Assembly: GCA_037447655.1 (NCBI GenBank)
Contig: JBBHKE010000516.1
Location: 281,322-345,321 of the forward strand
Length of the DNA: 64,000 nucleotides
Origin: Zygnema cylindricum
Taxonomy: Eukaryota; Streptophyta; Zygnematophyceae; Zygnematales; Zygnemataceae
Reading direction: 5' to 3'
Both the position numbers and the translations under genes were made by a program. The notes beneath the pieces were generated by a model. That model made no database searches and had not been told where the DNA came from. It was given only the letters and a program-made list of their open reading frames with translations. This document shows positions 21,020 through 34,383 of this stretch, in pieces (positions within the stretch are counted from its first letter, which is position 1; each line of letters opens with the position of its first letter).

Positions 21020-23669
21020 TTATTCACTTGGCAAGATCCACATATTGCCATTTCCACAGGAAACAGACCACAAATCGGAGAATGTCCTGCAACTAATACA
21101 TTCTGATGTTCTCGGTCCTTCACAAGTGGCTTCGGCTGGAGGCGTCCACTATATGGTTACATTTACAGATGACTACTCGAGATAAATCAAAGTTTACTTC
21201 ATGCAACATAAAAGTGAAGTGTTTACTCATTTCAAACACTACAAAGCCTGGGCGGAAAAGCTTCAAGGAGTTCCAATCTTGGCGCTGAGATCGGACAATG
21301 GAGGAGAATATATATCAAATGAATTCGAAGAGTTTCTCCTTGAAGAAGGTATCAGTCACAATCTTACAGTTCCATATACATCGGAACAGAATGGTGTTTT
21401 TATGAGAGATTAAATAGAACAGTGACCGAAAGTGCTCGGTCCGTGCTTGCAGATAAAGGGCTAGATTTGAAATTCTGGGCTGAAACACTTAACTGCGTTG
21501 TTTATATTAAGAATATAATTGCTTCTAAATCTATTAGCACTACACCTTTTGAGCTTTGGACAGGAGAAAAACCTGATGTTAGTCACTTTAAGATCTTTGG
21601 TAGCAAGTGTTTTATTCTAGATACTTGAAATGATAGATGGAAAATGGATGCCAAGGGCTTACCACGAATTTTCATGGGGTATGATGATAATGCAAAAGGT
21701 TATAGAGTTTTTTTATTTGAGAAAACAAAAAGTGGTTACCTCTAGAAATATCCATATTAAAGATGAGATGGATTCGGTTGACTCTATTCAAGTGCTAGAC
21801 AAACCGACAAAGGAAAACCAAAAATATATCATTTTTCACCACACGCAGCGGGTTTACTTTCCACAGCCAAATGGGACCACTCTTCCTTCAGTTCCCTTAG
21901 TGACTTCACAAGAGGCTTCACAACAAGTTCCAGCTCTGGCGGAACAAACTGTTACACCACACGTCGCACATCAGCAAAGGTAGTCAAATCGGAGATTGCC
22001 GACAATTTCAGCCTCAAAATTTCTGGGGGGAAAGAGATCTAGCAGACGGCTGCAAGGAAGCTCTCACTTTGCTTTGTCTGCACCTACAGAGGAGCCTTTA
22101 ACAATTCAGGGGGCTTTTTCATCACCTGAGAGAAATCATTGGATCGAGGCGGTGAACGATGAAATGAAATCTATTATAGAGGCACAGACGTGGGAGCAAG
22201 TGGATCTTCCCCCAGGCAGAAAAGCCATCGGCAGCAAATGGGTATTCAAGGTGAAGTTGAACCCGGACAACACCATTGAAAGGTACAAGGCCAAACTAGT
22301 GGCCAAAAGTATAATAAAAAAGAAGGTATTGATTTTGAAGTAACCTTCTCTCTTGTTGTTAGATTTCCTAATGTCAAAATCTTGCTAAGTCTAGCAGCTA
22401 TAGAAATTATGGAAATACAACAAATGGATATTAAAACTGCTTTCTTGCATGGAGAATTAGATAAGGCCATCTACATGAAACAACCTAAAATGTATGTAGA
22501 AAAAGGAAAGGAGGAATTGGTGTGCAAACTGATGAAATCTTTGTATAGGCTGAAATAAGCCCCCAGACAATGGAATTTGAAGTTAGATGAGTTTTTAATT
22601 GGGCTAGGTTTTAAGAGAATTAGCTTTGATCATTCTATATATATATTCTACAAGGGGAGGATGGGATAATTTACATTGCTGTATATGTGGATGATCTATT
22701 ATTAATAAGTAAGTCAATGGATGAAATAAACTGCATTAAAGCGGCTTTAAGGTCTAGGTTTGAGATGAAGGACCTCGGAGAGGCCAAGTATGTCTTAGGT
22801 ACACAGGTAGAAAGAGACAGAAACAAAAGGTTGATTATGTTGACTCAGAAAGAAGCAATAGGTAACATGCTGGAAATATTTGAAATGAAATATGTGAAAG
22901 GATCTATAACACCCATGGAATTTAGGCAAAAATTGAAAGGAATTGAGTCAGACTCAGGCATAATGGTTTGTGAGAATCTAGACAGGGGAGGAAGAGTTTT
23001 TGGCTTCAAATCCAAATAGACAGGTAGTTGGAATTCTTATAAACTTTATGAATTATACGAGACCCAACATTGCAAAAGTTGTGGGAGTCATGAGTAGAAG
23101 TCTGCAAAATCCTAAAAAGGTAGATTGGGAAGCAACAAAAAAGGGTGTTGAGATATCTTCCAGGTACTCAAAATCTCAAGCTTGTACTCTCAGGAGGACA
23201 GGTGAAAATACAGACATGAAGCGATGCTAGCTATGGAGACATGCTAAGCCAAAAATCTACGACCGGCTTCGTTTTGAAAATTGGAGATGAAACTTGCTGC
23301 TAGAGTAGCAAATTACAAAAGGTTACAGCTCAAACCACAATGGAGTTAGAATATATGGCAGCAGCTTCCGCCCTCAAGGTGCTCTTATGGGTCAAGTCAA
23401 TTTTACAGGAACTTCGGTTTATGCAAACTGGTCCTCAAGCTATCAGGTGTGACAACCAGGCAGTTATTGTAATTGCCTCTAACCCCAGCCATCACTTTAA
23501 GAGCACACACATGGATGTTAGACTTCACTTTGTTAGAGAAAAAGTACTTGCAAAAGTTGTTAAACTGTGTTATTTACCAGATGAGAAGATGGTGGGTGAC
23601 ATGTTAACAAAAGCCCTTCCTGCTCCCAAGTTACAGTTTTGCAGAGATGTTATTGGACTAAGTGAGTAA
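21020..23669 (+). pseudogene. Copia element F: pol from integrase to RNase H, decayed
   Basis: Homology starts at the GKIHILPFP block, the equivalent of GKAHRLPFP in element A. It passes through the integrase core (RSDNGGEYISNEFEEF near 21290), the linker, the reverse transcriptase (DDLLLISKS near 22690) and RNase H, and ends at the stop at 23667-23669. It is broken by stops and frameshifts into pieces at 21201-21413, 21422-21628, 21996-22343, 22687-23019 and 23340-23669. It is more divergent from A than B and D are. The polypurine tract GATTTAGGGGAG follows. Confidence 0.9.
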
Positions 23670-23692
23670 ATGAGTCTAAAGATTTAGGGGAG

Positions 23693-24725
23693 TGTTGTAA
23701 TTTATAAATCTTTATTTCGGTAAATAGGGGTAAAAATAACTTAGGATACTAGTAGTACTTACCATTATTAACGTTACTCTAGCAAATAGTACAGTAGAGT
23801 GTATCGTACTATTACAGGGACATGTGTCGGCGAAATAACGTATGCAAGTTTTTTGGAGTGGCGCCGACAGTTAGCCATACGTGTCAAACAGTTGACGATT
23901 TGATTCACATGATCGGACGAACGGGATCTGATTTGGGTATTCGGGAAACATATGGTACAGTTAATCGGTACCATCATCGATCGAATTTGCTCCAACGGAC
24001 GTGATTCACCCGGGACCACAAACGTGATTCACGAGGGACCACAAGCGTGATTGGCGCGGGACCACAAGTGACGAAGCACTCAGGTGCTTCGTACTACACA
24101 AGGACATTCGGCTGGACTATAGCGATTACCGCTAACTAAGCATTTCGAACGTTTTGTGTACGTTTGGAACGTTTTGTGTACGGTTGGAAAACTTTGTGTA
24201 CGGTTCAATATCTATAAATATCTGAATAACATTGGTTTGTAGTTTAGTGAAATAAAATATAGTGTTCCATTAATTAGGTTTTTAGAAAATAATAATTAGG
24301 GTTTTAAGATACAGTGATGTACAGGTAAGATGCTTTGTCATTATTCAAGATAATAACCATAGTAACGATAACCCAAATTAGTGTAGATCACTAGATACAC
24401 ACTGTGAGCATATAACTTAGGACTTAGCCAATTTTGTAGTATCTAGTTTTGGGAATATGATTTTATGAAGGCAATTTTTCGAAAACTTCCAAACATCAAT
24501 TCTTATGGTTTACTTGGTCATTTAAGCTGCAATTTTGGGAATTATCAGTTTACTGTATTTTGTATCACTGTGGCAAATTTGAGACATATTGGCTTTGTGA
24601 GTCATATTTTGTGTCTGTTCAAAGTTGGCTGTTGAGTAGGTACTTTGATAGTTTCTGTTGTTTTTCATGTCTACTTCCACTACTACTACTGGTCCTCCTC
24701 CTGCAACGGTGGTTGTAGAACAACA
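23693..24725 (+). mobile_element. 3' LTR of copia element F
   Basis: It starts TGTTGTAATTTATAAATC after the polypurine tract and ends GTAGAACAACA, so the ends are the inverted pair TGTTGT/ACAACA. Near the end (24668) an ATG opens MSTSTTTTGPPPATVV, a gag-like start inside the LTR as in element A. About 500 bp at its 3' end match 27180-27715. It abuts minus-strand pol at 24726. Confidence 0.75.
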
Positions 24726-26775
24726 CATCCAAGATTATTACTCCCTATTCCACACTCCCCTCACTTCTTTTTTTTAGTTCCATTAGAGTTGTACAACTAT
24801 AAGCCTTGTCCATTTGGAATCTTTCTAACAAGTTTCCAATAGCCTCTTTTTTAGTTAATTTTTTTATCTTTCTATCTCTGTCTCTCTCTACATGAATTCC
24901 CAAAGTATACCTTGCTTCTCCTATATCCTTCATCTCAAATCTTTATTTTAAATCATTTTTCAACATATTTATTTTATCCATAGATTTACTTAAAATAAGA
25001 AAATCATCAACATAAATTGCAATGAAAAAAATTCCTTCCTCATCTTCAAATAAGTTAATTGAGTGATTTGAGCTGATCTGAATATAACCCAAACTCGTAA
25101 GAAACTCATCCTGCTTCTTATTCCATTAGCAAGGGGCGTGTTTCAGCCCATAAAAAGATTTGATCAATCGGCATACCTTGCTCTCCTTTCTTGCTCCACA
25201 AGTCATGTGGTGTGGCATAAAAATCTTCTTTTCCAACTCTACATGTAGGAAGGTCGTCCTGATGTCCATGTGATGTACTTCTATGTCTTCTGCTGTCGCC
25301 ATACTAAGAAGTATCCGAACCGAGGGAAGTATCCGAACGGAAGGAAACATGACGACCGGAGCAAAAGTTTTATCATAGTTAATTCCTTCTTTCTAGGTAA
25401 ATCCTTTCGCCACTAACTGAGCCTTGTAGCGCTCAATGGTGTTATCCGGGTTGATTTTCAATTGTAGCACCCACTTACACCCAATTGGATTTTTATGAGG
25501 AGGAGAGTCCAAAAATTACCATGTATCGGCCGCCATTATTGAATTCATCTCCTCATTAATGGCTGTCTTCCACTGGTTCTTTTTAGGACAGTTCATTGCC
25601 TCCTTATAAGTTTGAGGTTCATCGGGGTGAGAAAGTTTGGTTACCTTGTTGGTAACTTGTCTCTCTTGCAGTCTTTTGTTGCTTCTTCTTCCACCCTCAA
25701 ACTCTGTTGCAAAAATAAATGGCTCTCGTGGATTCTTCCGAACAATTTCAACTTCTCCCATATCCCTCGATTTTTGATCTATTTCCACCACGTCTTCTAC
25801 TTTGGTTGGAACATTTACTAAGGGTTCCACGGTTGAGTCCTCTTTTATCTGATCCGTACCTGTAAGATCATCATTTTCTCGGAAACTTGGATAGTTAGGA
25901 AGCTCAAAGTCGTCACAATTTTTTGACTCAAATCTGATTTTGACAGTTTTTCTATACTTAGAGGGATTTATAGATTTCCTTTTATCCATGACCATTAGAT
26001 GCTTCACTAGGATTATTTCTTCTCTCTTGCGATCATAGACTCTATATCCATTTACATCTTCATCGTATCCTAACAAATATTGTGGCTTTACTTTTGGATC
26101 TAACTTCCAATTTGATCAATCAGTGTTTAGACTGGACACTTGACTACCGAAAACGTGTAAGTGTGAAACATCTGGTTTTCGGCCTGTCCATCTCTCATAC
26201 GGTGTTTGGCCTATTACTACAGAAGTAAGAACTCTATTCTTGAGATAATTAGCATAGCTCATTGCTTCGGCCCAAAATCTCTTTTATATATTCTTATATT
26301 ATAACATACTCCTGGCAGTATCACTTAGTGTTCTATTTAACCTCTCGGCTACAACATTGTGCTCAAGATTTTGAGGAACTGTCTTTTGGTATTGCACTCC
26401 ATCTTCTCTCAAAAAATCCTCAAATTGATTTGAGGTATAATCTCCCCCATTATCACTCCTTACTCTCTTATTCGAGGTTTCGTGGAGTTTCTCACTCCAC
26501 GCTTTATAATCCTTAATAACCTATGAGGCCTCTAATTTTTTTTTTTTTAAATACACTCTTGAGGACAAAGACCAATCGTCAGTGATTGTCATGATAAACC
26601 TCTTACCACCGGGTGAGGGCACTTTCGCCTGTCCGCAAATATCAGTGTGTACTAAGTCTAACAATTTTTCTCTATTATAGGTGGCTTCCTTTGGGAAGGG
26701 TAACTTGTGTGCCTTACCTTGAGCACAACCACTACAGTTGTTGTTTTTAATAGCTTTATTCTTAGTAGATAGAGC
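24726..26775 (-). pseudogene. Copia element G, C-terminal half: integrase end, linker, reverse transcriptase
   Basis: Read right to left: integrase core (about 26700-26100), linker with RRSNKRLQERQ (25516-26076), the start of the reverse transcriptase (about 25480-25380), its catalytic region (25126-25350 and about 25060-24960) and its end (24745-24933). It stops exactly at the LTR of F, so RNase H and the 3' LTR are missing. Stops and frameshifts are frequent. It is of the same general family as D (the RFESKNCDDFELPNYPSF block is close to D). Confidence 0.88.
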
Positions 26776-27715
26776 TGTGAGGGGAGAAATAATACTTATA
26801 ATATTTTTTGGGAATGCTAGATGTAATACTTACCTTGAATAGTGTGACAGTGAAGTATTGCTCTAAGAGTATTACGTACGGTCTTATGAGACACGCGTCG
26901 ATGGTTTAGACAAACGCAAGAAAGATGGAATGAACCCGGACACATGGCGCCTATCGAACGAGTGACCTCCGTAAATCGGGCGGACGGGAAATGAACCGGA
27001 CATCTGGGAACACAATTGTGAAAGAGTAAACATCGGACGTCGATCTCTATCAGGCTGACGGTTGAGATTTGAGTGGGGACAATAGGTGACAAGATGCACC
27101 CTAAGCTGACCAGATATTCGTACTAGTATTCAACAGCAGGTTGGACATATTATACACTTGCTGACTCAGCCAACAAAATTAGGAGTACGGCTCCAGATTA
27201 GGAAAACTTGACGAAACATTCATCTGTAACGTAGTGCATTATGAAATATTGTTTCACTGTTTAGTTTATAGGCTAGTTGCAATTAGGTTTTGGAAATACA
27301 TTAGCGTAGCTTATCGTACTACAGTACTGTACCACTATTCCTGGTGCAGTCATCTGATTTTTCAATGAGCAATAGATACTCACTCACTGTATAAAGTTTT
27401 AGGACTTAGAATTATTTTGTATTTCAGTTTTGGGATATTGGGAATCTAAAAGGCAATTTTTGGGAAACTTCCAAGTCTCATATCTTATGGTTTACAGATT
27501 CAATCGGTCTGTAAGTTTGGGAGTTTACGGTGTGTATGGTGATTATCTTGTGTGCTAAATTTTGCATAAATCTGATGTGTGAGTCAATTTTTACAATGTG
27601 ATAAAGATCAGTGTTTGATAGGATTTCTTGTTAGCTTCTGCTTAAGTATGTCTACTTCTACACCTACTGCTGCAGCACCACTTGCACCAGTTGTCATAGA
27701 ACAACAATAGTCACT
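26776..27715 (+). mobile_element. Copia LTR (F type) inserted in element G
   Basis: The right part parallels the LTR at 23693-24725, ending in ATGTCTACTTCTAC and then ATAGAACAACA at 27715. It separates two parts of the minus-strand G integrase. The left boundary is approximate, and I could not identify a matching 5-bp duplication, so it may be truncated or decayed. Confidence 0.6.
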
Positions 27716-29300
27716 CAGGTTTTCATTTTTTTCAAACTGAATTCCTTTCACTGTTCCCATCTTTTCATTTCTTTTAACTTATCTAAGTGCATATGTCCAA
27801 GCCTCGTATGTCACAACATAAGATCATGAACACCAACATAGTCGAGTTTATTCTTTTCATTGCTTAAAATCAGCCTAAATATCCTTTGGCTACCTTTTTC
27901 ATCAGTGAAATACACTTCCTCCTCAAAGCTAGCAGTAAAGGCTCCATTCCTAGTGGTAGTCTCGAAACCTTTATCATCTAACACAGACGTTGAGATGAGG
28001 TTTTTGTTTAACTCTAGAATAAACAACACATCATAGAATGTCACTTTAGATGTCTTTCCCTCCACTAAGACTTTCAGATCTACCGATCCTACCATAGTAA
28101 TTGTGACTACCCTCCCATCCCCATACTCAATCTCTACGGTGGGAATCTTTCTCATCTTAGTGAAAAGGTGTTTATCGTTACACATATGCATAGAGGCACC
28201 CGAGTCCACAATCCATCTTCTTTCACCTTTCAAACCTCCGAAAGCACATTTCTGCTTTCGAGGAATTTTGACCTCGGCCTTCGCCTCCAACTCCTCATCC
28301 AACAAGAGCTCATCGTCCTCGTCCTCAAATTCCTCTTCGTGTACCTAAGTCACAAGAGCCTTTTTCTTTCCTCTTGGAGGTCCACAGATCTACCCTTCTT
28401 TTTACCGAATTTCGGTTAGCTTAGGGCACTCCGCCATATAGTGCCATGGTTTCTTACAAAAGTGGCACAAACCCTTGGGAGCCCTCGGTCCCAACTCGTC
28501 GGTTTGATTTTTCTGCCCCCCCCCCCCTTTATAATTTTCGACCGGTTTCCTGGAATCTTTGTTCCTGTGATCGGTCCTACCTGCCAAGGCTTGCCCACTT
28601 TTTCCTCCCCTTTGGATCTGTATCATTTTCTCTTGAACGAGAATCATCCCTACCACTGAATTCCATATCCACCTTGAGTCCAAGAAGTACTACAAAAGGT
28701 TGACTATGTTATCGAACTCATCTGGTAACTTCATAAGCGAGCAGTTAACCTTCATCTTTTCGATTTCAACATGTCCAACACTCTCTAGCTCCATGAAAAG
28801 TGTTGCGAGCTCATTACAAAAATCCAACATCTTTCTTCCATTGTATACATGTGCGTCAATTTTCTCATCAGCCAATATCTTTTGTTGAATCATACCACTT
28901 TCGTACATCTCTATGAGAGCCACCCAAATATCGGATGCCCTCTCTACATGCAAATGAGAAGATGCAAGCCCTTGAGTAAGATGGCGGAAGATGAAGTGCT
29001 TTGCCGCCATATTGTTGTAGTCCTAGGTATCGGTATCATTCTCCTCGTATTTCGGAATAGGTGACATAAATGTCAAACTGGTTGCTATTGATGTGACTGT
29101 CTTCTTTTCCTTTTCTTTGTCCACCACCTCCCCTTCTTTTGTCTACTTCGTTATAGATGGATCTGCATCTCTGGTGAATCTGCTTCCTGTAAACCCTGGA
29201 GGGATCCTGAGACTAGATAGACGCCTCACTCGTCCATTAAGTATTCCCCAAAACCTTTTCTCACATAGAGCTCATGTCATCATACTTTCCTATTATATGA
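27716..29300 (-). pseudogene. Copia element G, N-terminal half: gag, zinc knuckle, protease
   Basis: Minus-strand order is Gag (29290-28690, with KHFIFRHLTQGLASSHLHV), zinc knuckle CHFCKKPWHYMAEC (about 28471-28430), aspartic protease DSGASMHMC (about 28210) and the region before integrase, ending near 27725. The frames are separated by stops, and the gag N-terminus is scrambled by frameshifts upstream of 29010. Homology fades near 29300 without a 5' LTR. It resumes at 26775 after the LTR insertion. Confidence 0.9.
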
Positions 29301-32300
29301 ATTTCTATCTGTGTTTCTCTTTAAACGTGTTTTTTTTCTCTTTCTCATTTACCTCTTTTTTTCCTCCACTTTCATTTTTTTTATTTTTTTATTTCCCTCT
29401 ATAATTGATGTATTTTTTTAACTAAAAGTAAACTACTACAATTGCCTTTTATACTATATAGTTGCTTTAACAATGATTAGTATATGTTTAACCCTTGCAA
29501 TTCGTCGACTCTGTTTGTAAACACATATTTTTTAAGAAGGCTAGTAGCCGCCTAAAGATCTACGTTTATTTGGTGGTAAAATCTCACGGGAACTGTCTTC
29601 AATATGAAAAATTTTCCTTCTTCAAATATTTGTGCTATGGGAAAAGGCTAAAAAAGAAACATTTATTGGCCCTCTCAAGAACTTCATCCATAAAAGAGAC
29701 TTATGAGGCTCTTGGTTGTGACTATTTGGTGTATGTAATTGTGGGGTAGGCCTCATTCTACAAGAGGTCATCCCCATTTATATCTTTTCCTTAGCCTTGT
29801 TTTTTAATTATTTTACCTCTAAAATCAACATTTTGTCTATTGCACTATAGTAGATGATGGTTGTGGGGATCCATTCCCTGAACAACTCTTTCACTTGCAA
29901 TTTTTCCTCAAAGTATTTGGCTACCTTTAACTTCTTTTCCATGAATTTTACTAATTTATTGGAGCCCGCATTCATTTTGGATTTTGCCTCTAAATATCTG
30001 TATGTGTTTGGAAAAAAGTTGGATAGCTCTTATTTTTCCATTTTATGTGCATGTCTTGTTTTTTCACTTTAACAAGTACATGCGAAAAAAGTTGGATAAT
30101 TATTGTATTTTTCACTTTGTAGGTGAATAACATTGTAACTAAGTGATATAATTCGTTTTTTATTTTTGCTTTTGCTTATTTTCGGGTCATAAAGCATATT
30201 TCATCCCAATCAAATTTGTTAAGTTGCACTTGGACATTCTTCCAAACTTCCATAAAAAATTTTTGGATATAGAGGTCATGTAAATTTCCAAATTCATTTT
30301 TTAGATTTTTATCCTATGTTTGCCTCTTTGATTTAATATTTTTTACCTTAGTACTTGAGCGGGAAGGGGCCAACAACCCCAATAGGCTATTGCGTTTTTT
30401 TTATAGGCTTTTTTTTATTTTTTTAATGTGGAGTGTCTCTTCTCTTCTCATTTTATTTGGCCTTGTTTTCTTGTGGCTTTACATTTTTCCTACGTGTTTT
30501 AGTGCTTTAAAGAGCAATACACACTAATGGCTTTTTGATGGTGTTGTTGTCCCCTCCTTTTGCTATAGCAAGACCGATGTTAAAACACTATATGATTTGT
30601 TGTCGCTCCTTAAACACTATGTTCGTGCGACCTTGTCCACCAACCACTTTGTGACCAATTTATATCTAAAAATAAATATTAACAACATTATGAATTACAC
30701 CCTCTGGATTATATCCCTAATTTTCAAGACACCTTTCGGATTGTTTCCCCAATTTTCAAACACCCTATTTATTTTTAAAATTAACTCCTCCGAATTGTTT
30801 CCCTAATATTCAAGAAACTTTCCGGATTGTTTCCCCAATTTTCAAGCACAATACCTTGCAGCTTGTTTTGATACGTCAACGTCTTTTTTATGTTAATTCT
30901 TATTGTTTTCAGAGGAAATATTGGTGCGTCATGGATTTTGGCACAACTTGTGTTCAAAATATTTCCTTCGTGTCACTATTTGTTTCTCATTTTCTTAAAA
31001 ATCTCGTATTTGTTTTGTTTACAAACAAGGGTTATGTGTGCTCGACAATTGCTTTATTTGTGGAGTTTTGTTAGTGTAGTAAGGTTTTTTTTATTTCCAA
31101 TATTTTTTCTTAATGCATTGGCTATTTGCAAGAACGAATCCGAGTGTATAAAGTCAGATATGAGGTGGGTTTAAATCAATCTTATAACTTTATTTCATCT
31201 TTTTGTTTAACGGGTGTTGTCCAATAATAGAGAAACCATTGAGAGCTTCCATGCCAGAGTAAGCTTGCCCTATTGTTTGTTTTTGTCATTTTTCTTTGTA
31301 TTCCTCATACGTTTGGCCCCAAATTCTAGGGCTATAAGTCTCTATCTTTCATACGTTGGGTTTGAATGTGGGGCAGTTGGTAGATTATTTTTAAAGCCAG
31401 ACATTTCTCTTTGTAATATTTTTCAAATTTGGAGAAAATGTTATATTCTGTAGTTTTATCAACCTCAGTTTTACTTCTTTGTGCCCTCTACGTGTATTTG
31501 TTTGGTCTTATATTCTTTAAGAGTGTTAGGGTATTATCTCTTTTTGTGAGTTGTTATTATAATTTTTTGCCCCTACCTATATTTGTTTCTCGAATGGCTA
31601 TTTTATAATTTATATATGTTGAATTTCCGAGCCCAAAGTGTGTTCTTGAGGGTTACAATTCTTTGTTTCTCATTCATGTTTGTCATCCAAAACTTTTGAT
31701 TCTTCTCATTCGAGCAATTATTTTTGTTTTGTTTTCCTATTTCCAATCTTTTGTCCTTGGTTGGGGGGGCTTTTGATACTTCAAGACATTTTCCTATCGC
31801 CATTTTCTCGAACTCACCTTCTAGTTATTCCACCAAACTCTAAGTGTACTCCTATCATCCTCATGTAACAGGGTACCATTTGCTCGTGTACTCATTATTT
31901 ATCCCATCTTCAACATCTTTGCTCGTAACCGAAATATCTTTCAAGGATGTGTGACATTTTTTGCTTTTTCGAATAATCTTTTGGCCTCCTTTTTGTTTTT
32001 AAAGGTTTAGTCTCTTAATAGAAAGAAATAGCCTATAGAAAGAATGTTATAGTGGACTTTGAACTTAAAATAATTATGTAAGCCACAATCAATATGTAAC
32101 AAAATTGGTGTGATGGTAATGGTTTCTTCATTAGATTGTCGATTGTGATAATGGCTTTCTTCTTAAAGTAAAATGCTTTAACGATCAAGCAATTTAATGA
32201 GAGAGCGACTCTCCCTACAAAATTTGATAATACTATCTACCACGGCCACATGCATCTGTTGTATTAGTCTTATTGAGCAAAGAGTTTTAGCCACCACGTG

Positions 32301-32467
32301 AATACGTGGAGAAAAAATGTTAGAGGGCTACCAATCCTTACTCCGACAATTATAGGTGAGAGAAAAAGTGACAATAAAATTATACAAGTTCATGTTATAA
32401 ACTCACAATGTTCCCTATAAGATCAAAAAAGATTAAAAGGAGAAAAGGTCGAGCAAAAAGGGTGAAA

Positions 32468-32469
<2 letters not shown>
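29301..32469. other. T-rich intergenic DNA without recognisable genes
   Basis: The plus strand is strongly T-rich. Open frames of 60-105 codons are Phe/Leu/Ser-rich, as expected from composition alone. A degenerate short direct repeat built on CGGATTGTTTCCCCAATTTT recurs between about 30711 and 30850. I see no conserved domain, RNA gene or transposon. Confidence 0.6.

Positions 32470-32545
<76 letters not shown>
32470..32545. repeat. GA microsatellite
   Basis: An almost uninterrupted (GA)n run of about 76 bp. Arg-Glu and Leu-Ser frames across it are artefacts. Confidence 0.97.
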
Positions 32546-32550
<5 letters not shown>

Positions 32551-32688
32551 CAAAATATCTAGAGAAAAGACAAAGAGCACCAAAGTCAGACCAAATAAAG
32601 CAAAGTAAAGATATAGACAATGTCAAAGGCCAAAAGACGAAAGATGCCTCGCAAAAAACATAAATCTTAACATACGAAATGAGAAATT

Positions 32689-32691
<3 letters not shown>

Positions 32692-32734
<43 letters not shown>
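32692..32734. repeat. AT microsatellite
   Basis: Alternating A and T with one C interruption. Confidence 0.95.
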
Positions 32735-32737
<3 letters not shown>

Positions 32738-33167
32738 TTGGCCTACCGAGAAGCATCGAGGAATGTACACAACTATTGAATACAAAGAAAATAGGTCAAC
32801 AGAGAAAGGGCCACGAATAATCTTACATACGTCTAATTTTTTACGTGATACCGTTAGTATAATTTATGACGAGAGATTTCAAAACGCAAGTAAAGAAGTC
32901 TCAAATTTGGTCATGCTTAGAAAAATACATTGGTTAAAAAAACCATGAATAAAACTTGTGGCCATCAAAATTATGGATATTATATTAAGTGGCGTGATTA
33001 GGCCGTTTACTTGTCGAAGTGTTAGAGGCTATGATGTCAAACACATAAAAGCAGTTGATGCATCCCTTTTACATTTTCAATTATCAATTTTATTGAGAAG
33101 AATCTAATTTTTTTGCGTGTCTTTTTAGATTCAAACATTTAATATCGAGGACTTCTCTCCCTTCAAA

Positions 33168-33253
33168 TTTGTCTCTCGCCCATTCTCTATATAGATTTCC
33201 GTTTTCCTCTCTTTCCCTCTTTTTTTCCTTTCATTTCCCCATATCTCTTTCCA

Positions 33254-33286
<33 letters not shown>

Positions 33287-33470
33287 CCTCCCATTGGTTG
33301 CCCCCATTTCGATCTCTTTGTCCCATCCCATTCTTTTTTCTCTCTACCTCTCTATCCCACCTGCCTTTCCCGCCTTCCTCGGAGGGAGGGATTAGAATTT
33401 GGAGAGGGGAGCCGGAGGAGATACAGCTAGTGAGGGTAAGGGGGGAGTACAAACGGGAACAGAAGTGAAA
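33168..33470. repeat. C/T-rich low-complexity tract
   Basis: Contains (CT)n runs near 33255-33290, then a G/A-rich end. No gene is supported. Confidence 0.7.
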
Positions 33471-33635
33471 TAACCAACTGTAGATCGCTAAATTGATTAA
33501 TTCGCGATGTACCGATCGCTAAATTGATTTCATTCGCGATATACCGTCCGATACTGAACCGCTATCTTAGTGAAAAGCAGCAATCTAGTTAGTACGCCGT
33601 AAAAAAAACCGCCAGTTCGGTTACGGTTTGTACAT

Positions 33636-33783
33636 TACACCTTGAATTGTTATTAGCGTATAGAAATTATTAGTGTAAAGAAAAAATTATCGTCATTCAT
33701 TCTATTTTAGTGTCAGGAGACGTATGTCAAAATTTTGGGGTGTTGATATTGCGTAGATAAGGCTAATAACAATTCACGGTGTA
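33636..33783. mobile_element. Short MITE with terminal inverted repeats
   Basis: The left end, TACACCTTGAATTGTTATTA, and the right end, GCTAATAACAATTCACGGTG, are near-complementary, giving a 148-bp hairpin-prone unit. The ends resemble those of the R3 MITE that follows directly. Confidence 0.6.
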
Positions 33784-33786
33784 CAG

Positions 33787-34352
33787 TACACCGCCAATCG
33801 CTATTAGCGTACATGTTTCTTTAGCGTATAGGAATAATTACAGTGATTTACGCTAATTAGGAATTTGAAAATTTTGAAAAAAAAACATACATTCTAACTG
33901 CTTAATAATGCTAATTTGGGTCATTGAAAAAAATATATGTCGGTCGCAAACACGCTTACATTAATATAGGTACTTGTACAAAATATGACAAATCGTACAC
34001 AAATCATACGTTCACATAGTCGAAACGTGGTTGTTGAACGAATATGTGCAAACGTGATATTTGATAGCCCAATTTCATCCCCTTTTTAGAGCGCATATTC
34101 TCATGCGTCCGCGGTTACTAAAACTCATTAATTATATTTTTTCACTTACAAAGGTACGATTTTGTACGGTCTGACACTGACCGTACACCACACTATTTAA
34201 ATGACAACGTACTTTCATTTTGTGCAGTACTTGGAAAAAAACCCCAAATGGCGTAAAGAAAAAAACATAATAAATTATGCTATTTGAGAATTTGAAAAAA
34301 AAAAAAAGGGACGGAATTAGTATACATTACGCTAATAGCGATTGGAGGTGTA
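33787..34352 (+). mobile_element. MITE family R3, complete copy
   Basis: It begins TACACCGCCAATCGCTATTA and ends with the inverted GCTAATAGCGATTGGAGGTG. The interior matches the R3 copy at 11908-12377. About 566 bp with no coding capacity. I cannot assign a superfamily because abutting copies hide the target duplication. Confidence 0.7.
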
Positions 34353-34383
34353 CTGTACACCGCCAATCGTTATTAGCGTGTAA

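Noticed and set aside
29495-31868. A cluster of small Phe/Leu-rich membrane-like proteins
   Set aside because: The plus strand is T-rich throughout, which gives hydrophobic codons automatically; no start or splice pattern or similarity between frames.
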